From: Perognathus longimembris pacificus
Taxonomy: Eukaryota > Chordata > Mammalia > Rodentia > Heteromyidae
Length of the DNA: 64,000 nucleotides
Assembly (NCBI RefSeq): GCF_023159225.1
Contig: NC_063162.1
Span: 86,519,438 to 86,583,437 of the forward strand
Direction: 5' to 3'
How positions within the stretch are numbered: position 1 is the first letter of the stretch; each line of letters opens with the position of its first letter. The position numbers and the translations under genes were made by a program. Positions 11,341-22,907 of the stretch are shown here, piece by piece. The notes beneath the pieces were generated by a model that saw only the letters and a program-made list of their open reading frames with translations, ran no database searches and was not told the DNA's origin.

Positions 11341-13650
11341 GAAAGTCTACTTATGAAGAATTCTTCATATAATCTCAGTGAGAAGATCACTAAAGCCCAC
11401 ATTTTCCCTTTCCCTCAACCATAAAATTCTTAAAGCTTTGGTAAAATAAAAAGAAAACTTTTCCTATGGAAATATCACACCTCACACTCCTTCTCTGTAC
11501 AGATTTGAGCAGAAATAATCATTTGGAATAAATGTACTGTGGAGTGGGCTGTGTGGGTGGGAATGAGAGGGAGGGAGGGACATAAGGAAAAGAGTAAAAG
11601 CAGTTTGACTCATGTTCTAGGAATAACTATAACAGAGGGTTGTATTTTTGAAAATTTTTCTGTTAAAAATTTGGTATGGTTGTCCATGATTGTCCATGTC
11701 TACTTTTATTCTATATGCTTAGAAACAAGTGGGTATGTTATCTAATAATCATTGACATAACAGAACACCCATATGTGGAGTCATGTTAGAATACCCATTT
11801 AATTTTGTTTTAAACTTGAATTTATTCAGTTTCATGACTTTTTGAAACTACTTTCAAAGAGAAGTTGCTTTACTTTCTTGGGAAAAAAATGGACCTTCTC
11901 ATGTTTACCAGAAGATGGTTTTCCTTTGCAAACATGTTTTCTTTTTTCCTTGATATGGGCTCTTAGGTATTTTAATAAAAAGCTTAAATTATTTTTAAAC
12001 TGTAGTGTGAGTAGCCTTTGAGGTATTTCTTGTATAGATTTGGGATCTCTGTGGTTAGATATACATTTATTTCATACATGATACAAAACTGCATTCTGCT
12101 TATAATTGGAAAGGTTCCCCCAAATAGCTGACTACATTGAAGTGTAGGATATATCCAATCTTGTAAATAGCTATTTAACAGCCATTTAATTTTCTCTCCA
12201 CCAGTGTTTCTCTCCATTAGGATTTGTCTGCATACCTTGCTCTTAAAGCTGACCAGACTATTTATGTATAGAAAGGAGAAAACCCTTCTTCGTCATTTAG
12301 AGCAAGAATGGCTGGTATTTACTAGTATGAGAAAATTGAAGGAAAATGATTGCTTATTCTCATTCTCTGAGAGTGGAAAAAGTTAAAAGTAGAGGATGCA
12401 TTTCATTTCATGGTGAGTAGTTTTGCCATGTATTAACATCCACATGGTGTAGTTCAAAGTCAAGATTATCAATGGTTAGGACCCTCATTCTCCATTGCCA
12501 AAGGATACACTGTTGTTGCAGTTTGAATGTATTGTACATGTTATTTTTTCCTCATGAAAAAATGTGAATTGAAAGCTCACTTTAATTACAGGTTAGTTAT
12601 CTCCTTGGAGAACACATGTTCTGCAGAATCTCAGCGTTGTGAACATGTGGCTTTAGACTATGGTGGATTTTTGGGAAAGAGCCAGGAAGGTTGTTTCTGG
12701 AGAAGAAATGTCAGCATTTTTCTTGTGGAACTTTAACTGGAAATAGGATGGTGGTTGAGCCTAGAGAAGAGATCAAAATGAAGCAAGCTGGTGTTTTCAT
12801 CCTCGTCCCTTAATGGTCCATAATCCTGGTCATAAAAACCCACCACTTAAACTTTGGCAGTCTTACTTTCCCAGGAAGCTTTATTACTCAGTATTAGCTG
12901 AAGTTAAGACATAGCTTCTCCAAGTCAAGTTTGAGCTGAGGCCATGATGAAGAGAATGTGTTTGTGGGCAAGTCTGGGCTCCCCAATGCAGTAAGCTGTG
13001 CATGGTCTTCTGAGGCCTTGTGATAGAGAAAATATGCTTCTAGCCCATTCCATACAAACCGTATCTCTGGACAAGATGCAACAAGAAGTGTGGAGGATTC
13101 TGAGCCATAAGTTTCTTTGAGTGGCAAGCCAATATGTAATCACAAACCACTTCAGGAACTTGGTCTCCCATTGAGTGACTCCAGCATATTTCACGGAAAT
13201 CAGAAAGAGGTGTCAGGACCTGCAAGCTCACTAGGAATGGTATTTCTTATAACCTTCAGTCATGTATGCCTCATGTTTTGTTTACCTATATGCCAGTCAG
13301 ATCACTGGGCACTCTTGGCTTGGCTTTTGGCCTGGACATTTCACAGGCAGACAGAACTGTTCCATCTGTTCTGCCAGTCAGCTACTCCCTTGTGCAGGCT
13401 ATTGCATGCTGAGTGGACACCTGAGGTTTTTGTTCTATGCCCCCCCCCCCACCTTGCTCTGTGAGAAGAAGAAGTGAGATTTGGTGTAGCCAAAAATCAT
13501 TCGTGACTGTTTTATGTAGCTTTTGTGTTAAATGTAGACTGACTACTAGGAGAGAAGCCATATTCCCATGACTCAAACAAAAACAATTCATACACAAATT
13601 TAATCCCATTTTAAGGTACAGTAGGCTTCTTTTGATGTGATTTGTTCCCC
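11341..13650. other. gene-free stretch, nothing recognised
   Basis: Roughly 2.3 kb of ordinary-composition sequence with only short chance open frames (the longest, about 115 codons at 13117-13464, matches no family I know). Contains a C10 run at 13440-13449. I see no repeat, RNA gene or splice-like structure. Confidence 0.35.
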
Positions 13651-13654
13651 CTTC

Positions 13655-13726
13655 TTGTGCTGGTAGTGGGGCTTAAACTCAGGACCCAGGTGCTGTCCCT
13701 TAGCTTTTTCTTTCTTTCTTTCTTTT

Positions 13727-13782
<56 letters not shown>

Positions 13783-13976
13783 TTTTTTTTTTTTTTTTTA
13801 GCTCAAAGCTGTCACTCTACTGTTTGAGACATGGCTCCAATAATGGAGTTTTGGTAATTGATTGGAGATAAGAGTCTCAAGGACTTTCATTTCTAGGCTG
13901 GCTTCCAACAGTGATCCTCAGATATCAGCTTCTTGAGTAGCTAGGATGACAGGTGTGAACCACCAGAGTCTGGCAT
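13655..13976 (-). mobile_element. B1-Geo SINE with internal (TTTC)n expansion
   Basis: B1 half at 13845-13975 and Geo half at 13655-13705 and 13799-13845, both minus strand. The A-rich stretch within the Geo half, normally a few bases, has expanded into the tract at 13706-13798. Confidence 0.88.
13706..13798. repeat. (TTTC)n plus poly(T) microsatellite
   Basis: About 18 TTTC units followed by about 18 T, inside a SINE. Confidence 0.97.
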
Positions 13977-13989
13977 AGAATACTTTTAA

Positions 13990-14090
13990 ATGATATAAAT
14001 TTTTGCTAGCATAAATTAATTGTGTAAATGGGTTTCATTGTGATATTTACATATAGGCACTATTAATAGACTTCTGCTAATTTCTGTAGC
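13990..14090 (-). mobile_element. possible short LINE-1 3' UTR relic
   Basis: 'gggtttcattgtgatatttacatatagg' resembles an older rodent L1 3' UTR in antisense. Short and diverged. Confidence 0.35.
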
Positions 14091-14764
14091 CTACATATTT
14101 TTAAATGCAGAGGGAGATGAAGTGTTATACAAGAAGTCTAAGTATTACTTTTCCAAATACATGGTTAACTCATAAGATTTGTTTTACCCCACTTGCCCAT
14201 AGTGCTATGCAGATCTAATAAGGAATGCTGCCTCTGTCTCCTGGGCCCTCCTGCTCCCCTATGGCAGGAGGGTGAGGAGTCAGTGTGGCTTGCCTCGATG
14301 GCATTCAGGGGACCTAGTGAAACTCATTTCTGTGTCTGAAACGACAGGAACATTGTGTTGGCAGGAGATAATTAGCTAGGTTGGACCAGGGCCAAGCCAA
14401 GAGGGTTCAGTGGCTCCCCTTACAAAATTTCCCACCTGGTCCTTAATGACCCAGAGAAGTCAGGCTGGCATTAATTTACACCTCATCCCAGGAAAGCACC
14501 TCTGAAGATAGGAATGCTGGGTAATGTAACACCATTCACTTGCTCACTCGGAAAAGGTGTGGATGCTAAGTGGAGATAGGAATCGCTTACTCAGAAGAGA
14601 ATTTTCCAAAATACAGGTAAAGGTTCATCAAAATGCCATTGAGATGGAAACTAGCAAGAACCAGTGCGAAGTGAGGCACTGAGCTCAGTATATTTGTTCA
14701 TTGGGGAGATACTCACAGATGGCACACCAGTGCCAAGTACGGCGCTTGCAGGCACTGAAACATT
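14091..14764. other. gene-free stretch
   Basis: Slightly GC-richer (14220-14480) than the surroundings, without CpG enrichment or a usable open frame. I do not recognise a repeat. It could be a diverged LTR or a conserved noncoding segment; alignment would be needed to tell. Confidence 0.3.
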
Positions 14765-15400
14765 ATGTTGGTCAGCTTTCTATTTCGTTGCTGTGACATA
14801 GTAACCTGAAAGAAAGCAAGTTAAAGTAGGAAAAAAAAAACTTCTTATGGCTCTTGGTTTCTTATGGCTCTTGGTCAGTAGATGCTGTTACTTTGGTTTT
14901 AATTTTTTTTATTCTGATACTGGGACTTGAACTGAGGGTTTGGGCACTGCCCCTGATCTTTTTTTTTTTTTTCTTGCTCCAGGCTAGCACTCTACCAATT
15001 TAGCCACTGCTTCACTTCTGGGTTTTTGATGGTTAATTGAAGATAAGAGCCTCACAGACATTCCTGCTCAGGCTGGTTTCCAACCTTGATCCTTAGATCT
15101 CAGCCTCCTGAGTAGCTAGGATTACAGGTGTTAGCCATTACAGGTATGAACCAGGTTCCTTGGGTATTTGATGGGGCAAAATATCATGGCAGGGAGTAAG
15201 TCATGGGACAGTGATGATCTACTCATGTTGCTTCTGAAGCAAAGAGAATAAGGAGGGAGCTGGTACAAAATAAGTCCTTTAAAGGCATGCTCCATATTCT
15301 TGCTTCTTCCTCATGTGATGACCTTCAATCAAATTGCAGGAGCACCAAAAGTACTGCATACAATTAGCCTCTGGGCGATGTGTACAAGATGTCCATAAAA
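14765..15400 (-). mobile_element. MaLR-type LTR relic, split by a SINE
   Basis: Plus-strand pieces 14770-14890 ('gctttctatttcgttgctgtgacatagtaacctga', with a tandem 'cttatggctcttgg' repeat) and 15160-15290 ('ggggcaaaatatcatggcaggga', 'ctttaaaggcatgctcc') follow the order of a reverse MaLR LTR. A B1-Geo SINE separates them. Confidence 0.6.
14905..15150 (-). mobile_element. B1-Geo dimeric SINE
   Basis: Minus-strand dimer: B1 half at 15040-15135, linker 'gatggttaattgaagataag', Geo half to 14910. Internal T12 run at 14957-14968. Inserted in a MaLR-like LTR. Confidence 0.87.
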
Positions 15401-15414
15401 TGGAAGCAACTTTT

Positions 15415-15614
15415 TTTTTTTGGCCAGTCCTGGGGCTTGGACTCAGGGCCTGAGCACTGTCCCTGGCTTCTTTTTGCTCAAGGCTAGCACTCTGCCACTT
15501 GAGCCACAGCGCCACTTCTGGCCATTTTCTGTATATGTGGTGCTGGGGAATTGAACCCAGGGTCTCATGAATATGAGGCAGGCACTCTAGCCACTAGGCC
15601 ATATCCCCAGCCCA
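15415..15614 (-). mobile_element. IDL-Geo SINE with TSD
   Basis: Complete minus-strand IDL-Geo. GGAAGCAACTTTT lies at 15402-15414 and 15615-15627. Confidence 0.93.
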
Positions 15615-15794
15615 GGAAGCAACTTTTGTATCTAGATTTGGATTCCATCTCCAAAATATCTCAATATGTACATGTAAATATTCACAAATCAAAAAATTGT
15701 AAAAATCCCTAAAACACTTCGCATCCCAAGCATTCTGGATGATGAATATTCAACTTGTATAGCATTTTATAAAGTTCTGTTTATCGTTTATATT

Positions 15795-15970
15795 CATTTG
15801 GCCACTACTACATGTTATGCGGTTCTAAGCATTTTACATACAGTAATATATGACACGAATCCTTTCAGCAGCTCTATGAAGTAGAGTCTGCCATTATTTG
15901 GTCTTTGAGTCAAGAGAAATAAAACAACTCAACCACAGCTGCTTAGTGACCAAGAAGTCTGAACCTGAAG
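15795..15970 (-). mobile_element. MIR SINE, nearly full length
   Basis: The plus strand reads as reverse MIR: 'ggttctaagcattttacata', 'cagcagctctatgaagtaga', 'accacagctgcttagtga' in order. Confidence 0.8.
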
Positions 15971-16204
15971 CTAGACAGAAAATTATATAAAAGGATATGA
16001 AATTATATGTATTGTATACAAGAAATCAGTATATCCCAAAATATTGCCTCATAAAAAAGTGAAAGCTTGGTTATTAACAATGAAATGTTCTTTCCTTATA
16101 TTAAATACATTCATAAGGACACCTAATCACCTTGTGATTCTTTCTTTTTTGATCCATGGAATATATTTTATGTTCTCAGCAACAGAAAATCATATACAAC
16201 TAAT

Positions 16205-16335
16205 TATAGAAAATCTTATCTCCCTCCACCCTCCTTCTCTCTCTCTTTTTTCCTTCTTTCCTCCCTCTTATTTCCCTCCCTCCCTCCTTACTCCCTCCCT
16301 CCCTCCTTCTCTCCCTCTTTTCCTTTCTTCCTTCT
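16205..16335. repeat. pyrimidine-rich (CCCT)n/(CTTT)n low-complexity tract
   Basis: Over 95 percent C/T on the plus strand, irregular tetranucleotide units. Confidence 0.93.
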
Positions 16336-16604
16336 GCTGAACTCTATTTATGATGGCTGCAGGTCATATCCAGGTTTAGACCACCATTGAATGTGACACA
16401 GTTGTTACCTAGTCTGTTATTTTTTATTTTTACCACTTACAGCATAGTTTAGTGTGATGCTTTACATAGCCACTTCTCTAGGCTCTGTAAGATACATGAA
16501 CTTGACAGTGGATTGTTTGAGTGGGTCGCATTGGGACATGCTTTCAGAGAAGTATTTTTATTTCTAGTAAAAGAATATTTTACTCAATAGTTTTTCCATT
16601 TGCT

Positions 16605-17045
16605 TCTCTCTCTCTCCAAATAGTTGTATAACGAGGTTTAAATTCCATAAGTCAGTTTATGAGAACAACGAATCTTTTTTTTTTTTGGCCAGTCCTGGGC
16701 CTTGGACTCAGGGCCTGAGCACTGTCCCTGGCTTCTTCCCGCTCAAGGCTAGCACTCTGCCACTTGAGCCACAGCGCCGCTTCTGGCCGTTTTCTGTATA
16801 TGTGGTGCTGGGGAATTGAACCTAGGGCCTTGTGTATCCGAGGCAGGCACTCTTGCCACTAGGCTATATCCCCAGCCTGAACAACGAATCTTGATCAATG
16901 TAACCCCTTTCATTGTTCTCCCCCATTTCCTCCCTTCTCTTCCTACTCTCAGGCAATGTAGTACAACTTTTACATAATGTATATTAAATATGATGACTGC
17001 ATTTGCTTACCCTTCCTAGAAGTCCTATTTCTCTGGCTTTTAAGA
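16605..17045 (-). mobile_element. LINE-1 3' UTR fragment split by a SINE
   Basis: The two parts (16605-16676 and 16893-17045) become colinear when the SINE and one TSD copy are removed. They resemble the 3' UTR at 4118 and 20815 ('cttgatcaatgt.acccc'). Confidence 0.72.
16677..16878 (-). mobile_element. IDL-Geo SINE, GCGGG subfamily, perfect TSD
   Basis: GAACAACGAATCTT lies at 16663-16676 and 16879-16892. It carries GAGCGGGAAGAAGCC (minus strand) and a 'cggatacac' variant in the left half, shared with the copy at 58156. Confidence 0.95.
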
Positions 17046-17179
17046 ACCATTATCTTCAATACAATTTTCTGTGAATTTCATAAATAATTTTAATAAATCA
17101 ATAAATTTGGCAAATTCCATGGGCTGGGCATTTAGATCAATAATCATTGAGCAGTTGATTTTTTAATAAGTTAGGTAAA

Positions 17180-17545
17180 TTTTTTAAACATTTTTATTAG
17201 TACATATTAGTTGTATGGGAAGGTTCATTATAACATTTCATTATACCTTTGTGAAGTACTTTGATTAGGCTGTCTCCTCCTTCACTCTCCCTTCCCCCAT
17301 CTCTGTTCTTCAAACAATTCCAACAGGTTTCATTTTTCTAATTTTCATATATTAATGTAAAGTATTTTGACTATATTTACCTTCTTTCATCATCCTCCCC
17401 TCCTGTTAATATGTCCAGACAGAATCTATTTTATGTTTTTGTCATTCATGTTTTTAAAGTGTGTATCAACTTGTTCAAACCCCCCTCTATTATTCTTCCC
17501 TTTCCTACCTCCTCACTCTCTAGTGAGTTAAGGTCTGAGGAGCTG
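17180..17545 (-). mobile_element. older rodent LINE-1 3' UTR
   Basis: Plus strand 'gttcattataacatttcattatacc', 'gtatcaacttgttcaaaccccc' and CT-rich blocks follow an antisense L1 3' UTR known from several rodents. The family name is not secure. Confidence 0.5.
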
Positions 17546-17799
17546 ATTTTCTGTTACTGACTTACTGTCAATTCACACACCAAGACAAGGAACGTCTACA
17601 AAATACTGTCTTATACTTTTGCTCTATATGTTGCAGAACAATTTATTTCTAAGCACAATGGCACTTTCAGTAGCAACCAAAAGGACCTGCTTAAGTAATA
17701 TGATATAAAAGCCCAGTAGGTCTGGACAAAAGAATTAAATAAGTGAGAAAATTCTGGATTCAACCCCAATTCATTCTTTGTTTCTTCTTTTGTTTGATT

Positions 17800-18050
17800 C
17801 TTTCTTTCCTTTTTTCCTCCTTCATCCCTTATTTTCCTTCTCCCTCCCTCCCTTCTTCCCTCCCTTCCTCCCTCCTTCCCTTCCCTTCCCTTTCCTTCCT
17901 TCCTTCCTTCCTTCCTTCCTTCCTTCCTTCCTTCCTTCCTTCCTTCCTTCCTTCCTTCCTCCCTCCCTCCCTCCCTCCCTCCCTTCCTTCTTTCCCCGTC
18001 CCTCCTTCCCTCCCTTCTTTCCTTCCTTCCCTCCCTTCCTCACTCCATCT
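17800..18050. repeat. (CCTT)n/(CCCT)n pyrimidine microsatellite
   Basis: Perfect (CCTT)n at about 17894-17960 inside a ~250-bp C/T-only region. Long open frames of Ser/Pro/Phe/Leu on plus and Lys/Arg/Glu/Gly on minus are by-products of the composition. Confidence 0.97.
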
Positions 18051-18057
18051 TATTGTA

Positions 18058-18172
18058 TCTTTTACTGAATTTCACTATGTAGCCAAAGCTGACCTTGAGC
18101 TCAAGATCTTCTTGGCTCAGCTTCCTCATTGCTGGAGTTAAAGGCATGGGCCACTACAATCAGCTTCCAAAC
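18058..18172 (-). mobile_element. B1 (7SL-derived) monomer
   Basis: The plus strand shows 'ttcactatgtagccaaagctgacc' and 'ctggagttaaaggcatgggccac', the reverse of a standard rodent B1 without a Geo half. The adjacent pyrimidine tract at 17800-18050 sits where its A-tail would be. Confidence 0.82.
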
Positions 18173-18174
18173 CT

Positions 18175-20436
18175 ACTTTTAATTCTGAACAGTGTGACCT
18201 TTCTGCTGTACTCTGTCACTTCAGGAAAACATCATTACATGAGCTTTTATATCTCAGTCAAAATTTTGTGTGGGTGCAGGTAAGTATACTGACTGAGCTC
18301 TGAAATCTCCTAAGAGCTCTTTCCTGGGCTAGCTTTGTATAACTACATATATGATACCTTATCTTTCATGTAAGGAGTTGTGGAGACAAGTGAGAATACA
18401 AATACCATCTTATAATCAAACAACAAACCTACCACAATTTCAATATGAGTAGTAAACGATGTGTAAAAGCACGTTTACACCAATTCTCTGACCTTCTGCT
18501 AGAAAAGCAGGAAACGAGCTACATGGCTTTCTTCAGCATCTTCTAGCCTTGTGACTTTGACATCTGCTTGTCTATTTTCTGGACATGTACTGTTTGTTGA
18601 GTCAGTATCTTGATCCTACTGTTGTAAGTACTGTCAGGGCTATGGTTTCCCTGGAAGGTTTTCTTAAGATGTTTTGATCTTAGCATTCCCATATCCATCT
18701 TCTGTATTTTTTCCTAAAGAAATTCTGAGAAATTCATTCTGTCAATTTTCAAGTACATCATTCTAGTGTACTCTGGTCATTCTTAGCATTACTACATGTG
18801 AGATAGGGTTGAGCCAGGTGGGCACAAATTCGGTACTGTTCTGCACAAACCACAAGCATTTGACTTTTTAAACATTACAACATTGAGCTTTCATTAGGGT
18901 ACAAACCCTCATTCTTCTGCTGAATGTGTGTCCTGATGGCAGGAAATTTGTGGTACTGGTTAGCATCTTGTGCAGACAAGCCCTCCTTCCAGGAATGCTG
19001 TAATGCATGGGCCTTTCTCTGGAGTATTTCTTACCTTACATGTGCCTAGTGCTCTCTTTTTTTCCCATAAAACTTTTAATAAGGGATGACATTCTTAAAA
19101 CAAAAAAGGTATTTCTCCAAGATCCTCTTTGGTGGCCATATAATGTATATATTATATACATATATAAATATATATATGTATGCTGTTAACACTGAAGACA
19201 TTCTTTAAAAAAAAACAAAACACTACTACCGACTACTTATTTAAGACCCCAAGGATTTATTCGAACTGCAAGTCTGTGGGAGAGGAGCTTGTGGCTTGTG
19301 CCTATAACTGCTAGTCAGTGATGCAGTTGTGAACATTTGTGTATGAAATAGGCTTTTGTAGATGGAAAATATTGCATCACCTTGGCAACCAAACCTTATA
19401 TAAATCAGTAAGATCTTGCTCACTCCTTTTTCCATGACATCAACTGAATCACAGATTACAATAGTCCCGTGGTGTCTCTACTGATGTGGCAAAAGATGTG
19501 CAGATGAAGTTTCTTTGCTAGTAGGCACAGAACAGCCCACATTTTCTTTCTTTTATAGTTGTCACTTTTGTCTTCAAAAGGGCAGAACTTGCTTCAACCA
19601 TATGTATTTATTCACATCTCATATATGTATGGACAACTGTAGCTAACTCCCAAAAGAAATATAGCCTTTTGCCACCACAAGTTTGATAATATATACAGAC
19701 TATAGCTGTCCTTGGCTCTGTTGTGTTTTGAAAACTAGCTTGATGGACAGCTTTATTGTTAACACTCCATTTTCATTTGTCAATGCAGTTTTGGCCTTGT
19801 AAAAGTACTAATGACATTGGAGTGTTTATAGAACTTTCAAGACAACAATTGCAACAATTAAATATCATTTTGGTTCCTTGATTCAAAGATAGTAATTCTT
19901 TTTGAAATATGACTAAACTTTGGTTGTTTGGTTGTTTGGTAATGCATTTGAAAATGAAAACAGAAATTGTTTTTGCACAGGGTATGGCATATTTTAGAAG
20001 GTATTTCTAGGTGTGTTCTGAACAAATAATAATGCATAATTTTTATGTTTTACAAATGAGGAAGGGAAATAGTGAAAACTGTTTAATGTGTCTCCTAAAT
20101 TAATCATTGAACTTGAGGAAACAGTTATGTTGAGATTTGAGAGGACAGAGAGATGAGTAGAAGAGTCTTTATTTGCCACAAGGAGGAATCTCAATGCAAA
20201 TTATGGAAGTGATTTCATCTCAGACAGTTATACAACAATATACAAGTATGAGAGGAACAGTAGTATGGATTGCCCCATATCAAGAATAATTGGGACATAG
20301 ATAAATATGTTAAAAGCCATGGTCAGAACTACTGATAAACCAAATATAAGAAATGCTCTTGAGCACTGTAATAAATTTGGTTTACTTGTAAAGGTTAGCT
20401 GATAGATGCCACAGCCTTTCTCTAAAGAGTTAATTC
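18175..20436. other. gene-free stretch, nothing recognised
   Basis: 2.2 kb without an identifiable repeat apart from an AT microsatellite near 19141-19180. No open frame above about 66 codons. Probably unique noncoding DNA or very old repeats. Confidence 0.35.
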
Positions 20437-20454
20437 TTAAGAAAAAAGATAGAT

Positions 20455-20664
20455 GGGGCTGGGAATATGGCCTAGTGGTAGTGCTTGCCTCGTATACATA
20501 AAGCCCTGGGTTCGATTCCTCAGCACCACATATATAGAAAAAGGCCAGAAGTGGCGCTGTGGCTCAAGAGGTAGAGTGCTAGCCTTGAGCAAAAAGAAGC
20601 CAGGGACAGTGCTCAGGCCCTGAGTCCATGCCCCAGGACTGGCAACAAAAAACAATAAACAAAC
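20455..20664 (+). mobile_element. IDL-Geo SINE with TSD
   Basis: AAGAAAAAAGATAGA at 20439-20453 and 20665-20679. Full dimer, B box GGTTCGATTCC intact, A box slightly shortened (TGGCCTAGTGGTAGTGC). Tail CAACAAAAAACAATAAACAAAC. Confidence 0.94.
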
Positions 20665-20694
20665 AAGAAAAAAGATAGAGAATTCTTGCTTCCC

Positions 20695-20785
20695 CTACCC
20701 CTTTTGGTTGTGCTGAATTTCAAATTCAGGGCTGAGCATTTGTTAGGTGGATACTCTACTACTTAAGCACTTCTCCAGCTGACTC
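20695..20785 (-). mobile_element. ID/tRNA-like SINE monomer, diverged
   Basis: The reverse complement has the order 'gctggagaagtgcttaagtagtagag', 'caaatgctcagccctgaatttg', matching an ID-type monomer with heavy divergence. Confidence 0.45.
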
Positions 20786-20814
20786 TGAACTCTATTTTAA
20801 ATTAAATTATTTTT

Positions 20815-20975
20815 TTAAAAATTCTCTGTAAGTAGTTTAATAAACATGTTTCAATTCAATTCAACGTGTCAGTTTATGAATACAAAGCATCTTGATCAAT
20901 GTCACCCCTTCCCAACCTCAATTCATCCCTTCAAATTACCTAGTTGCATTTTTTCACATATATTCATTGAGTGCT
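20815..20975 (-). mobile_element. LINE-1 3' UTR fragment
   Basis: 'gtcagtttatgaatacaaagcatcttgatcaatgtcaccccttcc' parallels 16653-16660 plus 16885-16920. The same old 3' UTR, in the same orientation. Confidence 0.65.
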
Positions 20976-21279
20976 AGGACTGTATTCTCCATCCTGGAGA
21001 CATTGGCAAGAAGAGCATCTGTAAGTTTGCCACATGGTTTGAACATCCCGTGCTATGGTTCAGACCAGCCTTCTGGAGAGAAAGATTCCCATGAAATTTA
21101 TTTTTCCATGTCAAATAACAGCTCTAACCACACATATCCTTTCCTGTGCTTTATACTCAGAGTATATTTGTTCTGAATTTTCCTACTTAACTGAATTTTT
21201 TTTTATGAAGTGCTCTGACCTTTAAATCAGAAGACGAGGACTGATCTTTCTTAGTTTAATTTTCTAGTGGCTAATCTTT

Positions 21280-21490
21280 AAAAAATATTATATAAATAAT
21301 TTCAAGCCTCAAACAAGAGGAGGGACACAGACTATAAAGAACACTATGTATCCATCATCAAGCTTTAATAATGGCCAAGTTTTGAGCTGTCTTTGTCTAC
21401 TACAAGTATCCACTTACATTTTTTTCTTTTTGCCCTTCGATGTGTTCTAGAAGTATATAAATCAAGCTTTTGTGAAGTTATTGGGGAATC
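21280..21490 (-). mobile_element. ancient L1M 3' UTR relic
   Basis: 'ataatttcaagcctcaaacaaga', 'aagaacactatgtatccatcatcaag' recall the mammalian L1M 3' UTR 'aataatttcaaacttacag...accctttaccc'. Low identity. Confidence 0.4.
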
Positions 21491-21509
21491 TCACTCTTTA
21501 AATTCATTT

Positions 21510-21597
21510 AAAAATGGTACTGGGGTTGGAATTCAAGGCTATGTACATGTTTGCTAGGCAGGTACTCTACCACTAGAGCCACTACTTCCAGGCTTTC
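21510..21597 (-). mobile_element. ID/tRNA-like SINE monomer
   Basis: Reverse-complement order: 'gtggctctagtggtagagtacctgcctagcaaac', then 'ccttgaattccaaccccagtacc'. A-box and anticodon-loop regions are recognisable. Confidence 0.65.
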
Positions 21598-22149
21598 AAA
21601 TTCATCTTAAGGGAAACCTGTTTATTAAAGCTACCTCTTATTCTTCTGATTTATAAATGAACATTTTCTGTCCTCCCTTCCTTTTTCGACCTTAATAGGG
21701 AATCCTTTAGTGTGGACCAGGAAGTTGTCATTTTCCATAAGATTATGCAAGCTAATAATTTCAGTGGGAAAATGGGAAAGAATATTTTGAAGAGTTTTGC
21801 AGTATTGAGTTTTTGTTTTAATAACTGTGTGTGGTTCATATTTCATGGTCAGTCTGGTAAGAGAAAATCCTGAAGCCACTTGATCCTAGCAATCACATCT
21901 TGATCTTATAAATTCCCACTTTACATAAAATGTGGTAGTTAATTTAAGAATTCAGCTCTTAGGAATTCAGGTCACCAATGTCCCTCTTATGGAATGAATT
22001 TCTCTGCTCCTTCAGAATCTTGGTGAGGAAAGCTGTTTCACCACAGACTGGAGACTCTCCTCTGAGTGGAGATTCATGACTTCCTCAGATCTGTGGTGGA
22101 TTATACTAGGAATCTGCCCAGTGAAACCCTCTCCTCACTGAGAAGATCC

Positions 22150-22490
22150 CAATCTTGTTTGGGATGACCATGTCCCCACATGTGCCACTATATGTACTAG
22201 TTTCTCCACTGAGACAGTAGTAGACATTTTCTGGGTATTTTGGTGGAGAACAGATTCTTTCCTTTTTTTTTTTTTCCTTTCTGGTTGGCTGAGGACTGGG
22301 GATGACCATGGGGTAAGAAGCCCGAGGATGATGGCGTGAGAGGAGCTTGCTGCATGCTGTGGAACCTACATCTGCCTGGACCAGCCACTTTAGGACCTTT
22401 TGCTGTATTTGAGAAGTAAATCTTGTTTGATTAAGTTGCTAGTTTTGTCTCTGTTACATTCATAGGACTTCAATTACAGCATATATTAAG
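22150..22490 (+). mobile_element. MLT1-type LTR relic
   Basis: The 3' part 'tgagaagtaaatcttgtttgattaagttgctag...tctctgttacattcat' resembles the MaLR/MLT1 LTR end 'aataaa.ttctgttgtttaagccac..gttac'. The 5' boundary is a guess. Confidence 0.45.
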
Positions 22491-22640
22491 AAGTCTTGCT
22501 GTTTCTTACCATAATTTTGGGCACCATCTTTGTGTTTCTTGAATTACAGAAGCTTCCTGAGACTAGGATTCAGTTCTTCAAGTAGTGAATGTCTTTCATG
22601 AAAATAGCCCATGTTTTCTTCCAACAATATACTAAAAACA

Positions 22641-22830
22641 GGGGCTGGGAATATGGCCTAGCGGCAAGAGCGCTTGCCTCCTACACATGAAGCTCTCGGT
22701 TCGATTCCCCAGCACCACATATATGGAAAACGGCCAGAAGGGGCGCTGTGGCTCAGGTGGCAGAGTGCTGGCCTTGAGCGGGAAGAAGCCAGGGACAGTG
22801 CTCAGGCCCTGAGTCCAAGGCCCAGGACTG

Positions 22831-22878
<48 letters not shown>
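22641..22878 (+). mobile_element. IDL-Geo SINE, GCGGG subfamily, perfect TSD
   Basis: ATATACTAAAAACA at 22627-22640 and 22879-22892. Both halves are complete, with intact A- and B-box-like motifs (TGGCCTAGCGGC, GGTTCGATTCC). It carries GAGCGGGAAGAAGCC. The tail is about 28 A followed by (TA)n. Confidence 0.96.
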
Positions 22879-22883
<5 letters not shown>

Positions 22884-22884
22884 C
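22834..22884. repeat. poly(A)-(TA)n tract in SINE tail
   Basis: About 28 A then about 11 TA units, directly between the SINE 3' end and the TSD. Confidence 0.97.
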
Positions 22885-22907
22885 TAAAAACAACGAAAAA
22901 AAAAAAT

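Noticed and set aside
13117..13464. 115-codon frame with Leu/Cys-rich, membrane-like end
   Set aside because: No start context, splice site or known family; it ends in a C10 run; other frames nearby are also open.
17743..18141. 132-codon Pro/Ser/Phe frame
   Set aside because: Composition artefact of the (CCTT)n tract.
22641..22725. Possible tRNA gene from intact A/B boxes in the IDL half
   Set aside because: No acceptor-stem complementarity, and the sequence recurs as the left half of a SINE many times in the window.
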